Assembly: GCA_030705725.1 (NCBI GenBank)
Contig: JAUZPW010000099.1
Coordinates: 1 to 5,960, forward strand
Reading direction: 5' to 3'
DNA length: 5,960 bases
DNA from: Bacillota bacterium
GTDB lineage: Bacteria > Bacillota > Clostridia > Oscillospirales > Butyricicoccaceae
In this document: positions 1 to 4,806 of the stretch, in pieces
Layout of the letters: each line of letters starts with the position of its first letter
Numbering within the stretch: position 1 is the stretch's first letter
Translations under genes and position numbers: made by a program
The notes under the pieces: generated by a model
What the model saw: the letters and a program-made list of their open reading frames with translations, nothing else
Told to the model about the DNA's origin: nothing
Database searches by the model: none

Positions 1-1
1 C

Positions 2-649
2 GGACACGGCACATCGATCGGCGGAGTAATTATCGACGGAGGAAAATTCGACTGGAAAGCGTCCGGAAAATTCCCGGGTCTTACCGAGCCGGACGCGGGT
101 TATCACGGAGTACGCTTTACCGAAGCTGCGGGCGGCGCGGCCTATATAACGAGGGCGAGGGTGGTTTTGCTTAGGGATACGGGCGCCGCGCTCAGCCCCT
201 TCAACTCCTTTTTATTCTTACAGGGGCTTGAGACGCTGTCTCTTCGCGTGGAGCGCCATGTAAAAAACGCTGTAAAGCTGGCGAAATTCTTAGAAAACCA
301 TCCGAAAGTGGATCGGGTAAAGCATCCTTCTCTCGCAACCAGCCCGTATAACGATATGTACAAAATATATTTTCCGGGGGGAGGAGGCTCGATTTTTACC
401 TTTGAAATCAAGGGAGGGGCCGAAGAGGCGAAAGCGTTTATAGACAGGCTTAAGATTTTTTCCCTGCTTGCAAACGTTGCCGACGTAAAATCCCTCGTTA
501 TCCACCCCGCGAGCACCACGCATTCACAGATGAACGGCAAAGAGCTGCTCGATTCGGGGATCAGGCCGAACACGATCCGGCTTTCCGTCGGCATCGAGCA
601 CATTGACGACCTTATTGACGACCTGTCGCAGGCGTTTACAGCCGTCTGA
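2..649 (+). CDS. metY: O-acetylhomoserine sulfhydrylase (aminocarboxypropyltransferase), C-terminal half, 5'-truncated by window edge
   Basis: This is a Cys/Met-metabolism PLP-dependent enzyme. It most likely makes homocysteine from O-acetyl-L-homoserine and sulfide in the cytoplasm, as part of methionine synthesis. The frame is open from base 2 and 215 codons are present, roughly half of the usual ~425-430. The first visible residues, GHGTSIGGVIIDGG, are the segment that follows the PLP-binding lysine in this family, so that lysine lies just outside the window. Other family-typical stretches are TLSLRVERHVKNA, SIFTFEIKGG, ANVADVKSLVIHPASTTHSQ and the C-terminal NTIRLSVGIEHIDDL, whose Arg is the expected substrate-carboxylate contact. 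The match favours the O-acetylhomoserine branch over cystathionine gamma-synthase/lyase, but half a protein does not fully exclude a related enzyme. No terminator hairpin follows the stop, so some transcription may run into the next gene. Confidence 0.87.
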   Translation, partial: GHGTSIGGVIIDGGKFDWKASGKFPGLTEPDAGYHGVRFTEAAGGAAYITRARVVLLRDTGAALSPFNSFLFLQGLETLSLRVERHVKNAVKLAKFLENHPKVDRVKHPSLATSPYNDMYKIYFPGGGGSIFTFEIKGGAEEAKAFIDRLKIFSLLANVADVKSLVIHPASTTHSQMNGKELLDSGIRPNTIRLSVGIEHIDDLIDDLSQAFTAV

Positions 650-656
650 AATTATA

Positions 657-727
657 ACCCGCCGCGAAATAGATACTTTAAGGGGAAAAAGTGGTATAAT
701 AAGTTCTAAATATTATTATCGGCGGGT
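657..727 (+). repeat. Inverted repeat flanking the HD-gene promoter and covering its ribosome binding site
   Basis: ACCCGCCG at 657-664 is the exact reverse complement of CGGCGGGT at 720-727. The right arm contains the G-rich sequence that must serve as the Shine-Dalgarno site of the gene starting at 735. The left arm lies upstream of the -10 box, so only RNA reading through from metY would contain both arms. In such RNA the ribosome binding site could be masked. The pairing is seen directly; the regulatory role is inference. Confidence 0.3.
692..700 (+). promoter_or_regulatory. Extended -10 promoter for the HD-domain gene
   Basis: TGGTATAAT at 692-700 is a perfect -10 hexamer (TATAAT at 695-700) preceded by the TGn extension. 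No good -35 box sits 17 bases upstream, where the sequence is GATACT, which is common for extended -10 promoters. Transcription would start near 707, giving a leader of about 28 bases before the ATG at 735. A 7-base inverted repeat (ATAATAA at 696-702, TTATTAT at 713-719) overlaps the -10 and start region and could be an operator, but the sequence is AT-rich and chance is possible. Confidence 0.65.
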
Positions 728-734
728 GGTTAGC

Positions 735-1331
735 ATGAGCGAAGCAATAAACAGGGAAGAAGCGCGGAGGCTCCTTGAAAAATACAACAGGGAAGCTTTT
801 CACATTCAGCACGCTTTAACCGTTGAAGGCGTTATGAAATGGTACGCCGAAGATCTCGGCTACGGAAAAGACGCGGAATACTGGGGCATCGTCGGCCTTT
901 TGCACGATATCGATTTCGAGCAGTTCCCGGAAGCCCACTGCATAAAGGCACAGGAGATTCTTAGGGAAAACGGGGTCCCGGAGGATATTATCCACGCGGT
1001 CTGCAGCCACGGCTACGGGCTGACGGTGGATATTAAGCCCGAGCATGAAATGGAAAAGATCCTTTTTGCCGCCGACGAGCTGACGGGGCTCATATGGGCG
1101 GCGGCAATCATCAGGCCCTCTAAAAGCGTTCAGGACATGGAGGCAAAATCGGTGAAGAAGAAATTCAAAACGCTGAATTTCGCCGCAGGCTGCTCGCGCG
1201 AGGTTATTGAAAAGGGCGCGGAAATGCTCGGCTGGGATCTGGACAGGCTGATTGAAAAAACCATACTTGCGATGCGCTCCTGCGAGGCGGAAATCACCGC
1301 CGAGATGGGAAAAATGGAAAATGACAAGTGA
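735..1331 (+). CDS. HD-domain phosphohydrolase-like protein
   Basis: A 198-residue soluble protein with a single HD domain, the metal-dependent phosphohydrolase fold. Visible candidate metal ligands are His26 in HIQHALTVEG, the His57-Asp58 pair in LLHDIDFE, His92 in CSHGYG, and Asp114 in FAADELTGL. The central LLHD and the downstream SVKKKFK...FAAGCSREVI...GAEMLG segment resemble a group of small clostridial HD proteins usually annotated only as predicted hydrolases. The substrate is unknown; nucleotides or other phosphomonoesters are typical for the superfamily. The ATG at 735 is chosen because it sits 5 bases after the G-rich GGCGGGTGG (721-729) and just downstream of the extended -10 promoter. 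The frame is open back to 603, but those codons precede the promoter and have no ribosome binding site. An in-frame GTG at 726 is a weaker alternative. It is probably transcribed alone and ends at a terminator shared with convergent mgtA. Confidence 0.85.
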   Translation: MSEAINREEARRLLEKYNREAFHIQHALTVEGVMKWYAEDLGYGKDAEYWGIVGLLHDIDFEQFPEAHCIKAQEILRENGVPEDIIHAVCSHGYGLTVDIKPEHEMEKILFAADELTGLIWAAAIIRPSKSVQDMEAKSVKKKFKTLNFAAGCSREVIEKGAEMLGWDLDRLIEKTILAMRSCEAEITAEMGKMENDK

Positions 1332-1345
1332 CATTTCAGGCGAAT

Positions 1346-1376
1346 AAAAAAAGTTGGCGTAAAGCCAACTTTTTTT
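1346..1376. terminator. Bidirectional intrinsic terminator between convergent genes
   Basis: Seven A (1346-1352), GTTGGC (1353-1358), a 5-base loop GTAAA, GCCAAC (1364-1369) and seven T (1370-1376) form a perfect 13-bp hairpin. It carries a T-run on the plus strand and an equivalent T-run on the minus strand. It lies 15 bases after the HD-gene stop and 24 bases after the mgtA stop in the opposite direction, so it should end both transcripts. Confidence 0.92.
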
Positions 1377-1399
1377 AATTTCATTAAGTTAAGAAAGAG

Positions 1400-4087
1400 C
1401 TACAAAAGCTCGCCGTATCTTTTTACGAATGCTTTTTTCAGCGTGGTGGCCGATATCATGTAGAGAAATATCGTCGCGATCAGGCAGGGGAAATAAACGC
1501 CCGGCAGAGGGATCATATATAAAGCCTTTCCCAAAGGGGTATAGGGGATTGCCGTCCCGACGGCGATACCCAGCGTCGTAAGCGTTGTAAGCTGCCAAGA
1601 GGCGCGGCTCTGGATAAACGGGATGAGAGGCGTGCGTATCATATGGATAACCAGGGTCTGAGAGCAAAGAGACTCGACGAACCAGCCCGCGTGGAAAAGG
1701 GCCACAAAACCGAGCTGCGCCGCATAGCCTAAGGTGTGGTAATTGCCGCCGAATACGAGCGGGCATATGAAAAAGTACATAACCAAAAAGGTGAGAATGT
1801 CGAAAACCGAGCTAACAGGACCGATCCAGAGCATGAACTTGCTTATAGAGGAGGCGTCCCATTTGCGCGGGGTCTTAAGATAGTCCGCGTCGACGTTGTC
1901 CCACGGGATCGTGATGCAGGAAATGTCGTAAATGAGGTTCAGCGTCAGAACCTGTATCGGCAGCATCGGCAAAAACGGCAGAAAAGCGCTGGCGGCCATA
2001 ACCGAAAACATATTACCGAAGTTTGAGCTCGCGGTCATTTTGATGTATTTTATTATGTTCGCGTAGGTTTTTCGGCCTTCGATCACGCCGCGCTCAAGAA
2101 CCGTCAGGTCTTTTTCAAGCAGGATTATGCCCGCCGATTCCTTAGCTATGTCCACCGCGGTATCAACGGAAATGCCCACGTCGGCTTCCTTCATCGCCGC
2201 CGCGTCGTTTATGCCGTCGCCCATGAAGCCTACGGTATGGCCGTTTAAGCGCAGAGCCGCCACGATGCGCGTCTTTTGCTGCGGCGAAAGCTTTGCGAAC
2301 ACGTTTGTGTCCTCGACCGCGGACGAAAGCTCCGCGTCGCTCATTTCGCCGACGTCCGAGCCTAAAAGCAGGTTATCCACCTTGATTCCGACCTTGCGGC
2401 AGATGCAGCGTGTTACGGCGTCGTTATCGCCGGTAAGGATTTTGACGGCGACGCCGTATTCGGAGAGGGCGCGGACGGCCTCCGCCGTGCTCTCCTTGGG
2501 AGGATCGAGAAAGGCGAGGTAGCCGATAAGCACCATGTCGGATTCGTCGGCGACGGAAAACGCTCCCACGGGCGAAGGATTGGTTTTCTGGGCGACGCCC
2601 AGCACGCGCATGCCGTCGCCGTTATACTGCGCAACGGTCGAAAGGATTTCTTTTTTTATAGCGTCCGTTATCGGCTCTATTTTGCCGCCGTACTCCGCGT
2701 ACGGGCAGATCGAGAGCATTTCCTCAACGGCGCCTTTCGTGATGAGCTGCGTTTTGTCGGTTTTATCGGCTACCACGACGCTCATGCGGCGGCGGTTGAA
2801 ATCAAAGGGTATTTCGTCGACCTTCCTGTAGTCCTTGCGGAGCTCGATCATTTCTTTTTCATCCGCGTGTTTGATTATCGCCAGATCCATCAGGTTTTTA
2901 AGCCCGGTCTGATGGTAGCTGTTGAGAAAGGCGTGGCGCAGCACGCGGGAGTCCTCGTTGCCGTGGATGTCGAGCGAATACATGAGCACTACTTTATCCT
3001 TGGTCAGCGTGCCTGTTTTATCGGTGCAGAGCACATCCATGGCTCCGAAATTCTGAATGGAATTTAAGCTCTTTACGACGACGTTTTGTTTCGACATCGC
3101 CATTGCGCCCTTTGCGAGGTTAGCGGAGACGATCATGGGGAGCATCTCGGGCGTAAGGCCGACGGCAACGGACAAAGCGAACAGAAACGCCTCTATCCAG
3201 TTCCCCTTTGTAAAGCCGTTAATGAAAAATACCACGGGAACCATGAAAAGCATAAAGCGTATCAGAATCCAGGAAACTGAATTCACGCCTTTTTCAAAGC
3301 TGGTGGACGTCTTTTCCGCGGTTATCTGCCGCGCCATCGAGCCGAACACCGTTTTGTCGCCTACGGCAACCGCTATTGCCACGGCGGAGCCGCTTATCAC
3401 GTTGCTTCCCATAAAAGCGAGATTAGAGCGGTCAAGGGGATTTTTGCCTGTCTCGCCGTTTATTTGGGCGAATTTTTCTATAGGCTCGCTTTCCCCCGTA
3501 AGCGACGACTGGCTGATAAAAAGATCCTTAGCCTGAAGAATGCGCACATCGGCCGGAACCATATCGCCCGCCGCAAGAATGATGATGTCGCCGACCACAA
3601 CTTCGCTGATTGGAATTTCCACCTTGCCGCAGGGGTTTCGCCTCACCATGATCGTGGTTTTTACCATTTCGCCGAGCTTTTCGGCTTCCCTGCCGGAGCG
3701 GGTTTCCTGCACGAAGCGAAGCAGCCCGCTTAAAAGCACCATCACCGCCACGATGATCACGGATCTCGGGTTCTTGTCGGCAGGCGACGCGAGGATTATG
3801 TCCGTAAACAGGGAAATCGCAGCCAGAATAAACAGCACGACGGTGAAGGGGTTTATAAACGCGTTAAATAAACGCTTTGAAAGAGAATCGCCCTTTTGAT
3901 GCGTTATCTCGTTTTTTCCGTATTTATCTCTTGCATCTTCGACGACGTCTTCGTCGTAGCCGTTTAAGCTTGCGGAAAAACGGCGAAACAGCGCGTTTTG
4001 GTCCTCGTTTGACGCAAGAAGCAATTCTTCTTTAATTATGTCTTCACGAAAAGTATTTTGGGATGCTTTTTTTAATCTATTGTTCAT
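1400..4087 (-). CDS. mgtA: Magnesium-importing P-type ATPase (P3B type), MgtA
   Basis: An 895-residue inner-membrane pump, full length for the MgtA/MgtB family, that uses ATP to bring Mg2+ into the cell. Residues seen: actuator-domain TGES (197-200); the transmembrane-4 signature LTPEMLPMIV (311-320) characteristic of this family; the phosphorylation site DKTGT with Asp356; nucleotide-binding KGAVEEML (451-458); TGDN (552-555); and hinge GDGIND (623-628). Hydrophobic stretches fit ten membrane segments: about 77-98, 107-126, 271-291 and 298-322 before the catalytic domains, then six between about 688 and 880. The family-typical NLIYDISCITIPWDNVD lies at 717-733. The start at 4087 is set by AGGAGG at 4101-4096 with 8-base spacing. 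An in-frame ATG at 4129 lacks a ribosome binding site. The long leader carries an M-box Mg2+ riboswitch, which independently supports a Mg2+ substrate. No frameshift or missing catalytic residue is seen. Confidence 0.96.
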   Translation of the reverse strand: MNNRLKKASQNTFREDIIKEELLLASNEDQNALFRRFSASLNGYDEDVVEDARDKYGKNEITHQKGDSLSKRLFNAFINPFTVVLFILAAISLFTDIILASPADKNPRSVIIVAVMVLLSGLLRFVQETRSGREAEKLGEMVKTTIMVRRNPCGKVEIPISEVVVGDIIILAAGDMVPADVRILQAKDLFISQSSLTGESEPIEKFAQINGETGKNPLDRSNLAFMGSNVISGSAVAIAVAVGDKTVFGSMARQITAEKTSTSFEKGVNSVSWILIRFMLFMVPVVFFINGFTKGNWIEAFLFALSVAVGLTPEMLPMIVSANLAKGAMAMSKQNVVVKSLNSIQNFGAMDVLCTDKTGTLTKDKVVLMYSLDIHGNEDSRVLRHAFLNSYHQTGLKNLMDLAIIKHADEKEMIELRKDYRKVDEIPFDFNRRRMSVVVADKTDKTQLITKGAVEEMLSICPYAEYGGKIEPITDAIKKEILSTVAQYNGDGMRVLGVAQKTNPSPVGAFSVADESDMVLIGYLAFLDPPKESTAEAVRALSEYGVAVKILTGDNDAVTRCICRKVGIKVDNLLLGSDVGEMSDAELSSAVEDTNVFAKLSPQQKTRIVAALRLNGHTVGFMGDGINDAAAMKEADVGISVDTAVDIAKESAGIILLEKDLTVLERGVIEGRKTYANIIKYIKMTASSNFGNMFSVMAASAFLPFLPMLPIQVLTLNLIYDISCITIPWDNVDADYLKTPRKWDASSISKFMLWIGPVSSVFDILTFLVMYFFICPLVFGGNYHTLGYAAQLGFVALFHAGWFVESLCSQTLVIHMIRTPLIPFIQSRASWQLTTLTTLGIAVGTAIPYTPLGKALYMIPLPGVYFPCLIATIFLYMISATTLKKAFVKRYGELL

Positions 4088-4092
4088 TGTCT

Positions 4093-4124
4093 TTACCTCC
4101 TGAAAAACTGTGAAAAGGAAGCAA
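4093..4124 (-). promoter_or_regulatory. mgtA Shine-Dalgarno site and a hairpin that can mask it
   Basis: The mgtA ribosome binding site AGGAGG (4101-4096) lies within AGGAGGUAA (4101-4093). Just upstream in the RNA, UUGCUUCCU (4124-4116) can pair with it over 9 consecutive positions, two of them G-U, closing a 14-base loop. The pairing is visible in the sequence. That it lowers translation, or is itself controlled, is inference; two wobbles and a 14-base loop give only moderate stability. Confidence 0.4.
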
Positions 4125-4162
4125 GACATAAACCCGGGACGAAGAACGTAAAAAGACGCCGT

Positions 4163-4279
4163 TCAGAATTTATCCGCCGGCTGTGAAGATGACGGACGCA
4201 AAAAGAGCGCGCCCGCTTTCTCAAGCTGCATACTTCGTCCGTAAGGGTCTACGCCTATAATACTTCCTGCGTCCATCAT
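4163..4279 (-). CDS. Small 38-codon ORF between the M-box and mgtA (leader peptide or small protein), hypothetical
   Basis: The ORF runs from tandem ATGs (4279 and 4276) to TGA at 4165-4163, encoding 38 residues that begin MMDAGSIIGVDPYGR and end PSSSQPADKF. AAGAGGTGAG (4290-4281) gives a plausible Shine-Dalgarno site, with 5 bases to the first ATG and 8 to the second. It lies downstream of the riboswitch terminator, so it would be transcribed only when mgtA is. Its stop is 75 bases before the mgtA start, in a different reading frame. There is no membrane segment, signal peptide or recognisable domain, and it does not resemble the enterobacterial MgtL leader peptide. It could be a regulatory leader ORF, a small protein made under Mg2+ limitation, or a chance ORF inside a structured RNA, because its start is complementary to its own 3' part. 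I do not recognise it. Confidence 0.4.
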   Translation of the reverse strand: MMDAGSIIGVDPYGRSMQLEKAGALFLRPSSSQPADKF

Positions 4280-4285
4280 TCTCAC
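4183..4285 (-). promoter_or_regulatory. Long stem-loop in the mgtA leader enclosing the small ORF
   Basis: In minus-strand RNA, the 18 bases from 4285 to 4268 (GUGAGAAUGAUGGACGCA) face 4200-4183 (UGCGUCCGUCAUCUUCAC). Seventeen of 18 positions pair, two as G-U, with one A-C mismatch. The 5' arm holds most of the small ORF's Shine-Dalgarno site and both ATGs, and the 3' arm lies inside the same ORF. The enclosed 67 bases contain two possible small helices: CGUA/UACG (4253-4250 with 4243-4240) and GCUU-GAGA-AAGC (4226-4215), the latter with a GNRA-type tetraloop. An arm of this length is unlikely by chance in a 100-base stretch. Function and fold are inferred from pairing only; no known riboswitch class was recognised. 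Confidence 0.5.
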
Positions 4286-4331
4286 CTCTTATAAACCAAA
4301 ATATCTATGTAAAACCTAAAAAGGGTTCCGC

Positions 4332-4376
4332 AAAAAAAATAATCCCCTGTCAAGCCCGAACGCAAGACAAGAGACT
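4332..4376 (-). terminator. Intrinsic terminator, likely the M-box expression platform
   Basis: In minus-strand RNA, AGUCUCUUGUC (4376-4366) pairs with GACAGGGGAUU (4351-4341) over 11 positions, three of them G-U. The stem encloses a 14-base loop with a further GC/GC pair. It is followed by A4340 and eight U (4339-4332). Its place after the M-box and before the coding sequences fits premature termination at high Mg2+. One possible antiterminator is GGAGAC at 4506-4501, inside an M-box hairpin, which can pair with GUCUCU at 4375-4370. I cannot resolve the true alternative fold by eye. Confidence 0.6.
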
Positions 4377-4385
4377 GAGCGCATC

Positions 4386-4409
4386 AAAAAATGCAGACAT
4401 ATAAGTCTG
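4386..4409 (-). terminator. Weak terminator-like hairpin directly after the M-box
   Basis: CAGAC (4409-4405), a 6-base loop, GUCUG (4398-4394), then CA and six U (4391-4386). The 5-bp stem is short for efficient termination. It may be an additional termination point, part of the switching region, or a chance hairpin beside the better terminator downstream. Confidence 0.35.
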
Positions 4410-4411
4410 TT

Positions 4412-4558
4412 ACCGCCGTTCAAGCTTTAGCTTCGCAGGGCGATGAAATTACATTATACTATGCCTTGTTTACGACATAGTCTGTTTACCTTCTCGTAGT
4501 GTCTCCACTATTCCGCGGCAGTAATCCGTATCCCTGCGGTAGCCTCACCTACCGTTAT
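4412..4558 (-). promoter_or_regulatory. M-box (ykoK-type) Mg2+ riboswitch
   Basis: An aptamer that senses cellular Mg2+ and in known cases switches off Mg2+ transporter genes when Mg2+ is high. Read on the minus strand, conserved M-box blocks appear in the right order: GGUGAGGCU (4549-4541), GAUACG, CUGCC, AACAGA, UAAUG and GCUAAAGCU near the 3' end (4432-4424). Supporting helices are visible: CGCAGGG (4538-4532) with CCCUGCG (4440-4434), seven perfect pairs; AUUAC (4525-4521) with GUAAU (4452-4448); a UAGUG/CACUA hairpin closed by a GAGA tetraloop (4510-4497); and a CUAUG/CAUAG hairpin (4480-4459). The GUAAU/AUUAC helix replaces the GCUGC/GCAGC helix I recall from the Bacillus subtilis mgtE M-box at the same place, a covariation that supports the call. 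It begins about 12 bases after the predicted transcript start and precedes a Mg2+ pump, as expected. The outer P1 helix could not be assigned by eye, so the exact ends are approximate. Confidence 0.88.
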
Positions 4559-4576
4559 TATTTAATTTTCATATGT

Positions 4577-4605
4577 AGTATATTCGGACGGATTATCGAT
4601 GTCAA
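4577..4605 (-). promoter_or_regulatory. Vegetative promoter for the M-box/mgtA transcript
   Basis: TTGACA (4605-4600) and TATACT (4582-4577) are separated by exactly 17 bases, a near-consensus sigma-A/sigma-70-type promoter. Transcription would start near 4570, just ahead of the M-box, giving a leader of about 480 bases before mgtA. A strong constitutive promoter fits control being exerted mainly by the riboswitch. Confidence 0.88.
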
Positions 4606-4699
4606 TAGAATTCAGGCTTTATTCTGTCGAAACTAAGGCGTTAAAACCCGGCGGATTTGTTATATATTACTAATGAAGAAATCGGGGCGTTCGGGCTTA

Positions 4700-4728
4700 T
4701 TGAAATATCAGCCAATTTATAGTATACT
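4700..4728 (+). promoter_or_regulatory. Vegetative promoter for the EamA transporter gene
   Basis: TTGAAA (4700-4705) and TATACT (4723-4728) with a 17-base spacer. The predicted transcript start is near 4735, leaving a 5' leader of about 72 bases. It is divergent from the mgtA promoter, with 94 bases between the two -35 boxes; I see no clear motif in that gap. Confidence 0.8.
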
Positions 4729-4734
4729 GCCATT

Positions 4735-4780
4735 GCGCGCCGGGATGAAGGCGGCCGGAAACGGTGACTGGGGGGCGCGC
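4735..4780 (+). promoter_or_regulatory. GC-rich stem-loop at the 5' end of the transporter mRNA
   Basis: GCGCGCC (4735-4741) pairs perfectly with GGCGCGC (4774-4780). Inside the 32-base loop, CCG-GAAA-CGG (4755-4764) can form a small hairpin with a GNRA tetraloop. The stem begins at the predicted first transcribed base and ends 15 bases before AAAGGAAG, so it leaves the ribosome binding site free. A 5'-terminal hairpin would be expected to protect mRNA. A small regulatory RNA element is possible, but no known riboswitch class was recognised. Confidence 0.45.
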
Positions 4781-4806
4781 CCGAATATACGGCAAAGGAA
4801 GATAAC

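Noticed and set aside
142..603. Minus-strand open frame of about 150 codons
   Set aside because: It lies antisense to the clearly recognisable metY frame, has no ribosome binding site and no family-like sequence.
603..734. Upstream extension of the HD-domain protein to 603
   Set aside because: These codons overlap the end of metY and the promoter of the gene, have no ribosome binding site, and the encoded Arg/Thr-rich stretch is not part of the HD fold.
1736..3899. Several plus-strand open frames of 64 to 159 codons
   Set aside because: All are antisense to mgtA, whose frame is continuous with every P-type ATPase motif; their sequences are low-complexity Ser/Arg/Ala-rich shadows.
4088..4129. 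Longer mgtA start at the in-frame ATG at 4129
   Set aside because: There is no Shine-Dalgarno sequence before it, while AGGAGG sits 8 bases before the ATG at 4087. The 14 extra codons would include the ribosome binding site itself.
4163..4279. Small leader ORF as a homologue of enterobacterial MgtL
   Set aside because: Length, composition and position relative to proline codons do not match; any similarity would be functional only.
4735..4806. Resemblance of GGTGACTGG in the transporter leader to the ZTP (pfl) riboswitch core
   Set aside because: Only one short block matches; the second conserved domain and pseudoknot partner of that class are not seen. Guanidine-type ACGR-loop hairpins were also considered, and two scattered ACGG sequences are not enough.
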